DNA from: Strigamia acuminata
Taxonomy: Eukaryota > Arthropoda > Chilopoda > Geophilomorpha > Linotaeniidae
Length of the DNA stretch: 64,000 nt
NCBI GenBank assembly: GCA_949358305.1
Contig: OX442314.1
Coordinates: 8,239,060 to 8,303,059, forward strand
Reading direction: 5' to 3'
A program made the translations under genes and the position numbers. The notes below the pieces were generated by a model. It saw only the letters and a program-made list of their open reading frames with translations. It did not search any database and was not told where the DNA came from. Every line of letters begins with the position of its first letter. Within the stretch, counting starts at the first letter, position 1. Of the stretch, positions 56,801 to 64,000 are shown one piece after another.

Positions 56801-58549
56801 AACATTTTCTGTAGTCGAGCTAGATTTTCGGCTTCGTAGTCAGCCAATTCCAGCCGTGTCTTGTTCTGCATCGTTCTCTTGCATAGGTATACGGCTAAAA
56901 ACAAAACAAGCATCCATTTTAGTCTATTAATTTAATTACAAGTCCAAAGACTAATACGTGGTTCACATTTAAACAACTTTTCTAGAACTTATGATTTCCT
57001 AAAAGTCTATGTTCTACAAATCTGAAATCAGTTGTTCACACTTAACAATAGTTTTGTACAAGTGTCATGACGTTTTAACTTGCTGTTGGCAGCCATCTTT
57101 TGTGAACGTCAGCTCAAAACTAGTCACATGACACAATGGGGGCGTGTTTTGCAGTTGTAACGTCAAATTTAAGAAAACCTTTCTTCACCTTGAGTTTTAG
57201 AAAAGTCCGTCATCTTGTTTTGAGTTCTAGAAAACCTGTGATAATGTGAACACCAGTTTTCTACGCAATTGGCGGGTTTTCTACAAAAGTGGTTTAGGTG
57301 TGAACAGGGCATAAATCTCATGGTGTCCACTTCATTCTTCGTAAACTGTGTATAGTCGAAACTCTTTATAACGAATTGCAAAGGACCGAACGAATCGATT
57401 CGTTAAAACGAATTAGGTGAAAAAATCAAATTTTAGTACCAAGCACTTTTTTTTTGTAAACCTTGATTACCACTTGCAAGTTTCATGTTAATTTTATTCC
57501 AATTCCTTAAAATTGTTGAAATTGTAGAATGGGACAATTGATGGCTTCTTGCCATTGTCAATAACACCAATAATGTTCAGCTTGCCGTAAATCAAAATTG
57601 CCTTTCATTTGGCAGCCAATTTCATTTTACTTTGTTTTTTAAATATGGGCATCGAATGTTGTCAGTAATGTGATCAGTTTTGAAAATTCGTTGTAACAGA
57701 GCTTATGGGTATTATAGTGTACCTGAAACTTGTTTGTTATAACGAATAATTCGTTATATCGAAATTCATTATAATGAAAATATTTAACATGGTGTTCTTT
57801 CTATGGCTGGCCAACCAAGTCATTTTCAACAATTCGTTATAGCAATAATTCGTTATTTCGCGATTCGTTATAAAGAGTTTCGACTGTATTAACTCGACAG
57901 AAAGTTTCCGTAGCAGAAAAATTTCAGAGCTAAAAAGTAATCTTTTCTATTGCTGCTTCCCAAACTCGTCTGGCAGAAAAGCGGGTAAAAAACCCCAGAT
58001 ATAAATATCCCATAATTCCATTTGACAGCATTTATAAATGGATGCCAGAAATGATTTAGTAGCAAAGCATAAGTACTACTGCTTTCTTTACAGTAGTGTG
58101 TATTAAATTAGCACTTCTCAAACTACATAATGTAGACGACCGGCATTTTTGTCTTAAGACTTCCGGAGTCAGAATTTGTTTAAAGGCTGAAATAGACCGA
58201 CAACCATTTTGTTATACCAGATAATCAAAATGCATTATGTGTAACTCACATGTGGCGTTATTTTTAACAGAAAACTAGGGATTTTAACTTTTCTGGAAAA
58301 CTGAGTACACGTAAACATGGTAAATGTGTTTTGGACCAATAACCTAACATCTACTAATCTTAGTGTCTATAAGAGAAAGTTATGTCATAACAAATTGAAA
58401 ACTAGGACTTCCTGCTCTGTTTCAGACGAGTGGGAAAAAGTCATTTCGTTTGCAGACCAATAAAATCTATAATTACAATTTTTTTTTTCCTTCTTACCGT
58501 AATCAGTGTTTTCAGGTTCCCAGCAGTTGGAGGGCCAAAAATAAGGCGT
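41874..58549 (-). CDS. RGS7: R7-family RGS protein (RGS6/7 type), at least 11 exons, 5' end not found
   Basis: Regulator of G-protein signalling: a GTPase-activating protein for Gi/o alpha that pairs with G-beta-5 through its GGL domain. Exons in transcript order: 58549-58498 ([16 protein letters not shown], end of DEP), 56894-56753 ([16 protein letters not shown]), 56692-56611 ([15 protein letters not shown]), 51939-51865 ([17 protein letters not shown]), 47563-47474, 47411-47350 and 47290-47177 ([18 protein letters not shown]), 46286-46161 ([20 protein letters not shown]), 46084-46010 (FWDAVQELK), 45940-45829, 43589-43497 ([20 protein letters not shown]). All junctions keep phase. A likely last exon is 41942-41874 (strong acceptor, 22 codons then TAG). 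The linker type fits RGS6/7 rather than RGS9/11. The DEP 5' exons are not visible up to 64000. The 46160/46085 intron needs a GC donor. Confidence 0.93.
42470..43010. repeat. 28-bp tandem array in an RGS intron
   Basis: Repeats of a unit containing TTGTTAAAATTCAACAATT followed by a variable CTGAAA/ATCAAA segment. The left half is more uniform; the right half is degenerate. Confidence 0.85.
43674..43906. mobile_element. hAT-type MITE
   Basis: Ends CAGGGGTCGGCA and TGCCGACCGCTG are inverted, flanked by 8-bp GGTTAAGT (43666-43673) and GGTTAGGT (43907-43914), one mismatch. 233 bp, non-coding, in the intron before the last RGS-domain exon. Confidence 0.75.
44145..44490. mobile_element. MITE, CCCATTGG family, diverged copy
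   Basis: The left end has TTGGTCCTTTCTCCCATTGG; the right end has CTGGGAGAAAGAACCAAG and GTAGAGTATGAT in inverted orientation. AT-rich centre. Confidence 0.5.
45210..45702. mobile_element. MITE with TTTGCGGGATGTATTTTTCC ends, full copy
   Basis: GAGTTTGCGGGATGTATTTT at the left is inverted at the right as AAAATGCATGCCGCAAACTC, with TTCCCTTA/TAAGGGAA next to them. A second, truncated copy is at 62885-63238. Confidence 0.75.
46617..46845. repeat. 21-bp tandem array in an RGS intron
   Basis: About ten almost perfect copies of a unit with TTGCACCCAAAAATTGATTT. Diverged TTGCA(N)nAAA repeats extend the cluster from about 46400 to 47060. Because 21 is divisible by three, all frames stay open and give spurious repetitive ORFs. 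Confidence 0.9.
47816..48370. repeat. 20-bp tandem array in an RGS intron
   Basis: The first part repeats AAACCATCAAATCTTTAGAA; the second part repeats ATCTTTAGTAAATCCATGAA. The change of unit occurs near 47950, showing a higher-order history. Confidence 0.88.
48371..50883. other. RGS intron interior, no exon found
   Basis: Contains a short (CCTAA)n tract at 50559-50578. Near 49500-49720 a GC-richer patch with partly inverted ATCGAATCC / GGATTCGAT sequences may be a decayed MITE. No coding exon seen. Confidence 0.45.
50884..51451. mobile_element. MITE with ACCATGTTTAC ends
   Basis: ACCATGTTTAC at the left and GTAAACATGGT at the right, with TTCCAGATAAAT and ATCCAGATAAC as inner partners. A lone similar end occurs at 58308-58322. 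No target duplication was clear. Confidence 0.5.
52290..53000. repeat. Composite satellite: GCGACGAAATGA and 33-bp units
   Basis: Outer zones (52300-52520, 52800-53000) repeat GCGACGAAATGA with TATG spacers. The middle zone (52565-52800) repeats a 33-bp unit with ATTCTGACAAACTTGTGGCG. Intronic; all-frame ORFs here are artefacts. Confidence 0.82.
53748..54635. mobile_element. MITE, CCCATTGGCC family, split by a nested insertion
   Basis: The left end has ATAAGGTTAGCCTTTCTCCC followed by ATTGGCCAAGCC. The right end has GGCTCGGCCAATGAGAGAAT then GGCCAACCTTATAGTT, inverted. The element at 53959-54434 sits inside it. Confidence 0.7.
53959..54434. mobile_element. Nested piggyBac-like MITE
   Basis: Inverted ends CCCTCAGATGGACAA and TTGTCCATCTGAGGG. 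TTAA directly precedes the left end (53955-53958); the right end is followed by T then TTAA (54435-54438). No coding capacity. Confidence 0.7.
55119..55190 (+). repeat. tRNA-derived (SINE-like) sequence, left arm
   Basis: Has an A-box-like TGGTCCAGTGGTTAAGGC and a B-box GGTTCAAATCC, with a T-stem ACAGG/CCTGT. The acceptor ends do not pair and the D-stem is weak, so it is a tRNA relic, not a tRNA gene. The mirrored copy is 55362-55433. Confidence 0.7.
55362..55433 (-). repeat. tRNA-derived (SINE-like) sequence, right arm
   Basis: Inverted copy of 55119-55190 with a few substitutions; A and B boxes are retained. Confidence 0.7.
57353..57886. mobile_element. Tc1/mariner- or pogo-like MITE
   Basis: Ends TAGTCGAAACTCTTTATAAC and GTTATAAAGAGTTTCGACTG are inverted, with TA flanks (57351-57352, 57887-57888). 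Internal AATTCGTTATA repeats. A related lone end occurs near 60108. Confidence 0.7.
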
Positions 58550-58689
58550 CTGGAAAATGTAATAAATGTTAAGTGAAGATAATTTCTTCATAAATCATTC
58601 AAGTGATTAAAAATTCAAATAACCTAAAGACATAAAATTTTCAAATTTATTACAGGGTAAATGAAAGATAAAACAAATTGCATGCAATT

Positions 58690-58790
58690 GCAATCTATCA
58701 AACGATGAAAAGTAATAACAGCGACGCTAAGTATAGCGACTCTGAAGTAGCGACGCTAGAAAGAGCGACGCATTAAAGCACGACGCTGCG
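58690..58790. repeat. Short GCGACGCTA-type repeats
   Basis: GCGACGCTAAG, GCGACTCTGAAG, GCGACGCTAGA and GCGACGCATTA occur in tandem at the 3' side of the MULE remnant. Confidence 0.5.
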
Positions 58791-59540
58791 AATAGCATGC
58801 CACAAACATTGTATACAATCCCACATGGTTTGCACCAACAACACGGTTAAACCTCGAGTGCCACGACTCAACAGAATTTGTTGTTCGCGGCTGTTGTGTG
58901 TTGTACACAAGGTGATTGCTCCAGACTTCAGGCGGGAATAATGGTGGATTGCGAATGCCAGTTCGATGCCTTCTGCCTAAGACATAATTATTTTCCCACC
59001 GTAACATAGCTTCTGGTCAAAACTGAGGCTTCAGCAAAGCATAAGCAGCTACAATGTCATTTGATGGCAAAAAACACTGCTGGCAGTGGACGCACGTTGT
59101 TCTTGCAGTATTTTACTTTCAGCCCTGATTCCATTACTCGCTTGTATACTGACTGCGCCAAGTGGAAGTAACATCCGTGAACTAAGACGTTGGGAAACAC
59201 CTGCTTTGCTGCATTCATGGCTCCAATTTCAAAGTCACTGATGAAAAAAGTCGGATCTAGTACAACAGAAAACAATTCCCTAACGAGACTCATCACCTTC
59301 TCAAACACGCTGCCTTGGTTTTGTGCTCCATCAGACAGAACGCAACCGGAAAAGTTCGTTTTGTTTCATCACGCACACCCACCTGGAAGTGAAGTGTGTA
59401 CAGTTGCTTAAATAAGCCTGGAAATGTCCGTAAAGTCCCATCTCCAAGCAAACTCTCAGCTCTTGTCAGTTGCTTAAGGTTCCTCTTTGTTGTAAATAGA
59501 AACATTCTGGATCCGCACGCAGTTTGCAACATATACATGA
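58756..59540 (-). pseudogene. MULE-type transposase remnant
   Basis: Minus-strand pieces in several frames: LLGDGTLRTFPGLFKQLYTL and PVAFCLMEHKTKAACLRR (59538-59293), then DPTFFISDFEIGAMNAAKQV and VHGCYFHLAQSVYKRV (59308-59057), then VESWHSRFNRVVGANHVGLY (59007-58756). The DFE and CxxH blocks are those of the MULE transposase domain. Frame changes and stops between pieces show it is dead. It lies 5' of the first detected RGS exon, on the same strand. Confidence 0.85.
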
Positions 59541-60985
59541 ACCGTTCTCCTCTAAGGGTGTTCCGAAAAGGTAAAATGGGTGTTCTAGTATACGCGATCA
59601 GATTTTTTTCGTATCAAACTACTCATTTCTAACTTTTTAAAAGCATTTATCATGTGATAATTTCCTTTTACCCACAAAAAGCAATTCAATCAACACATTT
59701 AATCAAAAACCACTTTCCAAATTATAGATTTTTGAATAAAACCAACTCCCCAGAGATGCAGTGAAATGTTTCCATTTCTCTCACCACAAGTTGGGATATA
59801 ATCAGTCCCATCACCAGACAACTTACTTGTGGTTCTGTAACCAAACTCCCAAAAGACTACTCAATAAAAGCCAAGTCCAAACTGCAACTCCCCACTCTCC
59901 ATACCTGCAACCCATTTGCTTTTGCCCCTTGCTGAAACAAACCTATTCTGTTCTTCCTCCATTCTAAGCCAAATAATTCTAAAAACGCATAAAACCACCA
60001 CAAGAGGATGCTGATTGCAAATAGAAACTAGTGATTATATTTAGAAGTTAGTTTTGAACTTGGGCCATTCCTTATGAGTTAAGAAGGATCATGTGGCCTA
60101 CTACAATCGAACTTCGTTATAACAAACCGCGATATAACAAATTTTCCGTTATATTGAATATAAATATATTGCATGCATTTATGCATTTATCCGATCTCTA
60201 GTTATAACTGGTTACTGTTGAGTGGTAAAAATTGCTTATTAATAACACTAGCTGGCATAACCCCTTCTGCCCTATTAATATTTTCAATGTCCAAAAATAG
60301 TAGCGTATAATTAAACTAAAATTGCATTCTTAATGAAAAGTGCTATTTGCACATTCTCTCTCTCCACAGGTCACTTTAGAGTTTGCTGTACATCAACACT
60401 AACTAAGCATATGGACATAACCTAGGGATTACCACTTGTTATTAGAGCACTAAAATGCAAATTATTCATAAAATCAGCAACAGCTGTTGTGTGGCAATTG
60501 TGGTCTAACATTTGAAGAAATAAATGCTTGTAACACCTGTATGTACAATGTGACCTTCTCCCACAAAAGGTCAACAACAGTGTGATTTTTAAAAAGCAAA
60601 ATTGACCTCAGATAGTAAGTGTTATTCAATTTTGAAAGCCGCCAAAGTCGACTTTATTTGACTTCGCTTTCAAGTCTTGTGGAAGCAGCTTATCATCTTA
60701 AAATGGCTTTTTCAAGGGGAAGTGATGAATAATTTGTAATGAGTTTGTAAAAGTCATACTTCACAAGTCATTTTTATGTTGGTTATAGAATTTGTTGACC
60801 TCTGCTTGGAGCTGCCGGAAGTGGTGCTTGAGCATGGGCCCAGGCTTTCCTATGAATCCAGTGTCATAACAACTAATCAATGGACCGCTCAGTGAGCATT
60901 TCTTTGAGGAAATAAATTTTAATACATGGAAAATTTTGATGTATTTTGATGTATTTGGACATATTTGGGATTTTTTTTTAATAAT
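59541..60985. other. No gene recognised
   Basis: AT-rich. I looked here for the missing DEP exons of the RGS gene and found none. Confidence 0.45.
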
Positions 60986-60989
60986 TTAG

Positions 60990-61860
60990 AAGAATTTTGA
61001 AACTTTCGACAAAATTTTTGACAAATTTTGACAAAATTTTGACAAATTTCGACAAAATTTTGACAAATTTCGACAAAATTTTGACAAATTTCGACAAAAT
61101 TTTGACAAATTTCGACAAAATTTTGACAAATTTCGACAAAATTTTGACAAATTTCGACAAAATTTTGACAAATTTCGACAAAATTTTGACAAATTTCGAC
61201 AAAATTTTGACAAATTTCGACAAAATTTTGACAAATTTCGACAAAATTTTGACAAATTTCGACAAAATTTTGACAAATTTCGACAAAATTTTGACAAATT
61301 TCGACAAAATTTTGACAAATTTCGACAAAATTTTGACAAATTTCGACAAAATTTTGACAAATTTCGACAAAATTTTGACAAATTTCGACAAAATTTTGAC
61401 AAATTTCGACAAAATTTTGACAAATTTCGACAAAATTTTGACAAATTTCGACAAAATTTTGACAAATTTCGACAAAATTTTGACAAATTTCGACAAAATT
61501 TTGACAAATTTCGACAAAATTTTGACAAATTTCGACAAAATTTTGACAAATTTCGACAAAATTTTGACAAATTTCGACAAAATTTTGACAAATTTCGACA
61601 AAATTTTGACAAATTTCGACAAAATTTTGACAAATTTCGACAAAATTTTGACAAATTTCGACAAAATTTTGACAAATTTCGACAAAATTTTGACAAATTT
61701 CGACAAAATTTTGACAAATTTCGACAAATTTTTGACAAATTTCGACAAAATTTTGACAAATTTCGACAAATTTTTGACAAATTTCGACAAATTTTTGACA
61801 AATTTCGACAAATTTCGACAAATTTTTGACAAATTTCGACAAAATTTAAACGAATTTTGA
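60990..61860. repeat. 21-bp satellite array
   Basis: About 38 near-identical copies of a unit containing TTTTGACAAATTTCGACAAA. Stop-free in four of six frames because the unit is a multiple of three; the resulting roughly 300-aa repetitive ORFs on both strands are artefacts. Confidence 0.95.
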
Positions 61861-62045
61861 CAAATTGCAACACATTTCGACAAATTTCAACAAATTTCGA
61901 CAAATTTCAACAAATTTCGACAAATTTCAACAAATTTCGACAAATTTCAACAAATTTCGACAAATTTCAACAAATTTCGACAAATTTCAACAAATTTCAA
62001 CGAATTTCAACAAATTTCAACGAATTTCACAAATTTCAACAAATC
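61861..62045. repeat. 12-bp tandem repeats flanking the satellite
   Basis: AATTTCGACAAATTTCAACA alternation, clearly derived from part of the 21-bp unit. Confidence 0.85.
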
Positions 62046-62884
62046 CATAAATTTTTGATCTTTTATTACCAAATTTAAAAATCTCTATTTCCAACAACCT
62101 CTCCTATCTCCAACCCAGCTTTAAAAACCATAAAAATTCCATGTCTATTTCTAGTCAACCCTTGCAGTCAATAAATTCTGCCATTCCTGCATCCCTTCCA
62201 TCACTAATGATGTTCAAATTGACCATTACCAAAACTCGCTGACAAAATACCCTCCATAACTCCACAAGCAACAACCAGAGACAGAGACAAATGCTTCCAC
62301 ACACCAGCAATATCTCACAACTAACATGAAAACCATTTCAATTTATTGCCTCATCTGCATTTCCCATCAATCTATTCAATTTGCCAGCAGTAAATCGAGG
62401 GTCGGCTCTTACCGCTGTCAAATCAATACAAGTAGAATTTCTCAGCCGGAGACAGATTCTCTTCTTCCCCTTCGGCGGAAGTCGTTTAAAGCAAAACTCA
62501 CGTAAAGTCTGAATTTCCAAAGCGCCATTGAGAGCAATGAAATCTCCCCGGCACGTTCCCGGCCCCCTTCTGCCGTGCAACCGACGCCGCAACTACAAAT
62601 GCCTCTTTCACCCTTCCAAACCGCCTAGAATGTAAATGGTCACGTTTTTCGGTTCAAATTGCTTCGCTGCATCTTTCTCGACTGCTAACTCCAGAATGTC
62701 ATAGACATACTTCGTAAGGAAATGTAAAACTGGTAGCCATCAACCACCGTTGAAGATCCACAAACTTTTATTGCTGTTTATCTTTTTCGATGAAATTAAA
62801 GTGCAGTTATCTTCCAGTTTACTTCGGCTTTGTGCAGTACAGGTCTAACTTTGCTATTACAAACACCGTTAGAACGAAATCCTC
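62046..62884. other. No gene recognised
   Basis: 62338-62592 has a somewhat GC-richer open frame on the minus strand (Arg-rich, 84 aa) with no recognisable domain. It could be part of an exon but nothing supports it. Confidence 0.4.
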
Positions 62885-63238
62885 ATTAGAGAGTTTGCGG
62901 GATGCATTTTTCCCTTACAGTTAAAGACTATAACGGTATAAAAATAGTGTAAGGGAAAAATGCTAAATTAATTTTTTGCGGGCTGCATTTTCTCCTTATC
63001 ACTACACTATTTCAGCCAACTACTGACAGTTAGTAATTTTGGGCCTAAAAATTCAATTTGGGGGCATAAATGTGCAGATTTCTGCATAAAATTCCATTAT
63101 TACGCCTATAAAGAATGGTTTTGGGCCTAAAATTCAATTTTGGGCCTCACTTATCATTCAATCTACGTACCTATGACTGTGATGTGTTTGATCGGGACAA
63201 CAAAATAATCGCCATTTGCAATGGGCAGAGCTAACAAT
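62885..63238. mobile_element. Truncated second copy of the 45210-45702 MITE
   Basis: Shares its first about 350 bp with 45210-45560, then stops at GGGCAGAGCTAACAATAG where the foldback at 63241 begins. Confidence 0.75.
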
Positions 63239-63240
63239 AG

Positions 63241-64000
63241 AGGGTGGTTTAGAAAGTCTGGTTCACAGTAAATAATTCCCAAATTGTTCTAGATGTTGAT
63301 TCAGCAAAATGATTGTTAAGGTAGTATGTCGGGGGAAATCCAATTATGACATCCAATTTGACCTCTGAGGTCATCTTCAAGGTCATCCATATTGTAACTC
63401 GAGAACCGTGACAGTTAGAGCAAAAAGGTGAATTAGAAAGTTGTAGAGCATAATCCAATTAGTCTAGAACTGTTCTTAAAAAAATTATCTTTTACTGAAA
63501 AGTTTTGAGAAAAAAAGGTTTGAAATGTTAGCCTACTCAGCTTTGTAACCTAAAACTATCATGTGGAATGTATTTCCAAAGTAAATTATTTCCTTTCTTT
63601 TGTTTCCTCTCTTCCACTTACAAGTATGGCCCAATAAAGTGTCCTAATTGAGGATTAGTTTGGTTGCCTCAATAGTTTTAGGTTACAAAGCTGAGTTACA
63701 ATGCTGAGTAGACTAATGTTTCAGACCTTTTTTCTCAAATCTTTTCAGTAAGAAATAATTTTTTAAAGAACAGTTCTAGACTAATTGGATGATGCTCTAC
63801 CACTTTCTAATTCACTTTTTTGCTCTAACTGTCACGGTTCTCGAGTTACAATATGGATGACCTTGAAGATGACCTCAGAAGTCAAATTGGATGTCATAAT
63901 TGGATTTCCCCCGACATACTACCTTTACAATCATTTTGCTGAATCAACATCTAGAACAGTTTGAGAATTATTTACTGTGAACCAGACTTTCTGAACCACC
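63241..64000. mobile_element. Foldback element with about 320-bp inverted arms
   Basis: 63241-63560 is inverted at about 63668-64000. Termini are GGGTGGTTTAGAAAGTCTGG and CCAGACTTTCTGAACCACC. The spacer is about 105 bp. The last base of the window is at or one base short of the element end. Confidence 0.85.

Noticed and set aside
60990-61860. CRISPR-like array
   Set aside because: The repeats are contiguous with no unique spacers, and the genome is eukaryotic.
60919-61903. Four overlapping repetitive ORFs of about 290-305 aa on both strands
   Set aside because: They come from a 21-bp satellite whose unit is a multiple of three, so stop-free frames are automatic.
62338-62592. 84-aa Arg-rich minus-strand ORF
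   Set aside because: No domain, no splice context and no link to the RGS gene.
58550-64000. DEP-domain exons of the RGS gene
   Set aside because: Looked for family motifs on the minus strand and found none; they may lie outside the window.

Overview
The window looks like euchromatic or accessory DNA of an AT-rich arthropod genome. Evidence: short introns of about 60-90 bp, Bel/Pao and Ty3/gypsy retrotransposons, a short interstitial (CCTAA)n tract matching the arthropod TTAGG telomere repeat, and a secreted six-cysteine defensin-like family. A springtail or crustacean fits as well as an insect; the sequence does not settle it.

Layout. Positions 1-4987 hold the 5' half of a minus-strand Ty3/gypsy element (LTR, tRNA-Phe-type primer site, gag, protease and start of RT; it runs off the left edge). 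Positions 4988-32405 hold a cluster of small two-exon genes for secreted CS-alpha-beta peptides: six intact (five plus, one minus) and one decayed exon. Mobile DNA breaks it up: a broken Bel/Pao pol (7668-10995) carrying a solo LTR (9054-10459, TSD CTCG), a TATAAAA-rich minisatellite (11155-12080), and a complete, very young Ty3/gypsy element (13899-26731). The LTRs of that element differ at one visible base. It has gag, pol in the -1 frame behind a textbook slippery site and stem-loop, and a third spliced ORF of unknown function.

Positions 29410-41870 are mostly repeats: an initiator tRNA-Met gene on the minus strand (30567-30638), a duplicated block, foldbacks, a piggyBac-type MITE with TTAA duplications, and a scrap of 18S rRNA.

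Positions 41874-58549 carry most of one conserved cellular gene on the minus strand, an R7-family RGS protein (RGS6/7 type). Eleven exons can be joined in phase (a twelfth, 3'-terminal, is likely), giving the end of DEP, then R7H, GGL and the RGS domain. One intron uses a GC-AG boundary. Its introns are filled with tandem arrays, MITEs and a 1-kb palindrome containing tRNA-like promoters. The DEP-encoding 5' exons were not found and may lie beyond the right edge. Positions 58756-64000 hold a decayed MULE transposase, a 21-bp satellite of about 0.85 kb and a large foldback.

The least ordinary signals are: (1) an array of hairpins in the gypsy LTRs with a near-constant loop but different, base-paired stems, echoed in the divergent solo LTR; (2) the CS-alpha-beta cluster, including one member with a Gly/Tyr-rich repeat domain; (3) the spliced third ORF of the gypsy element.
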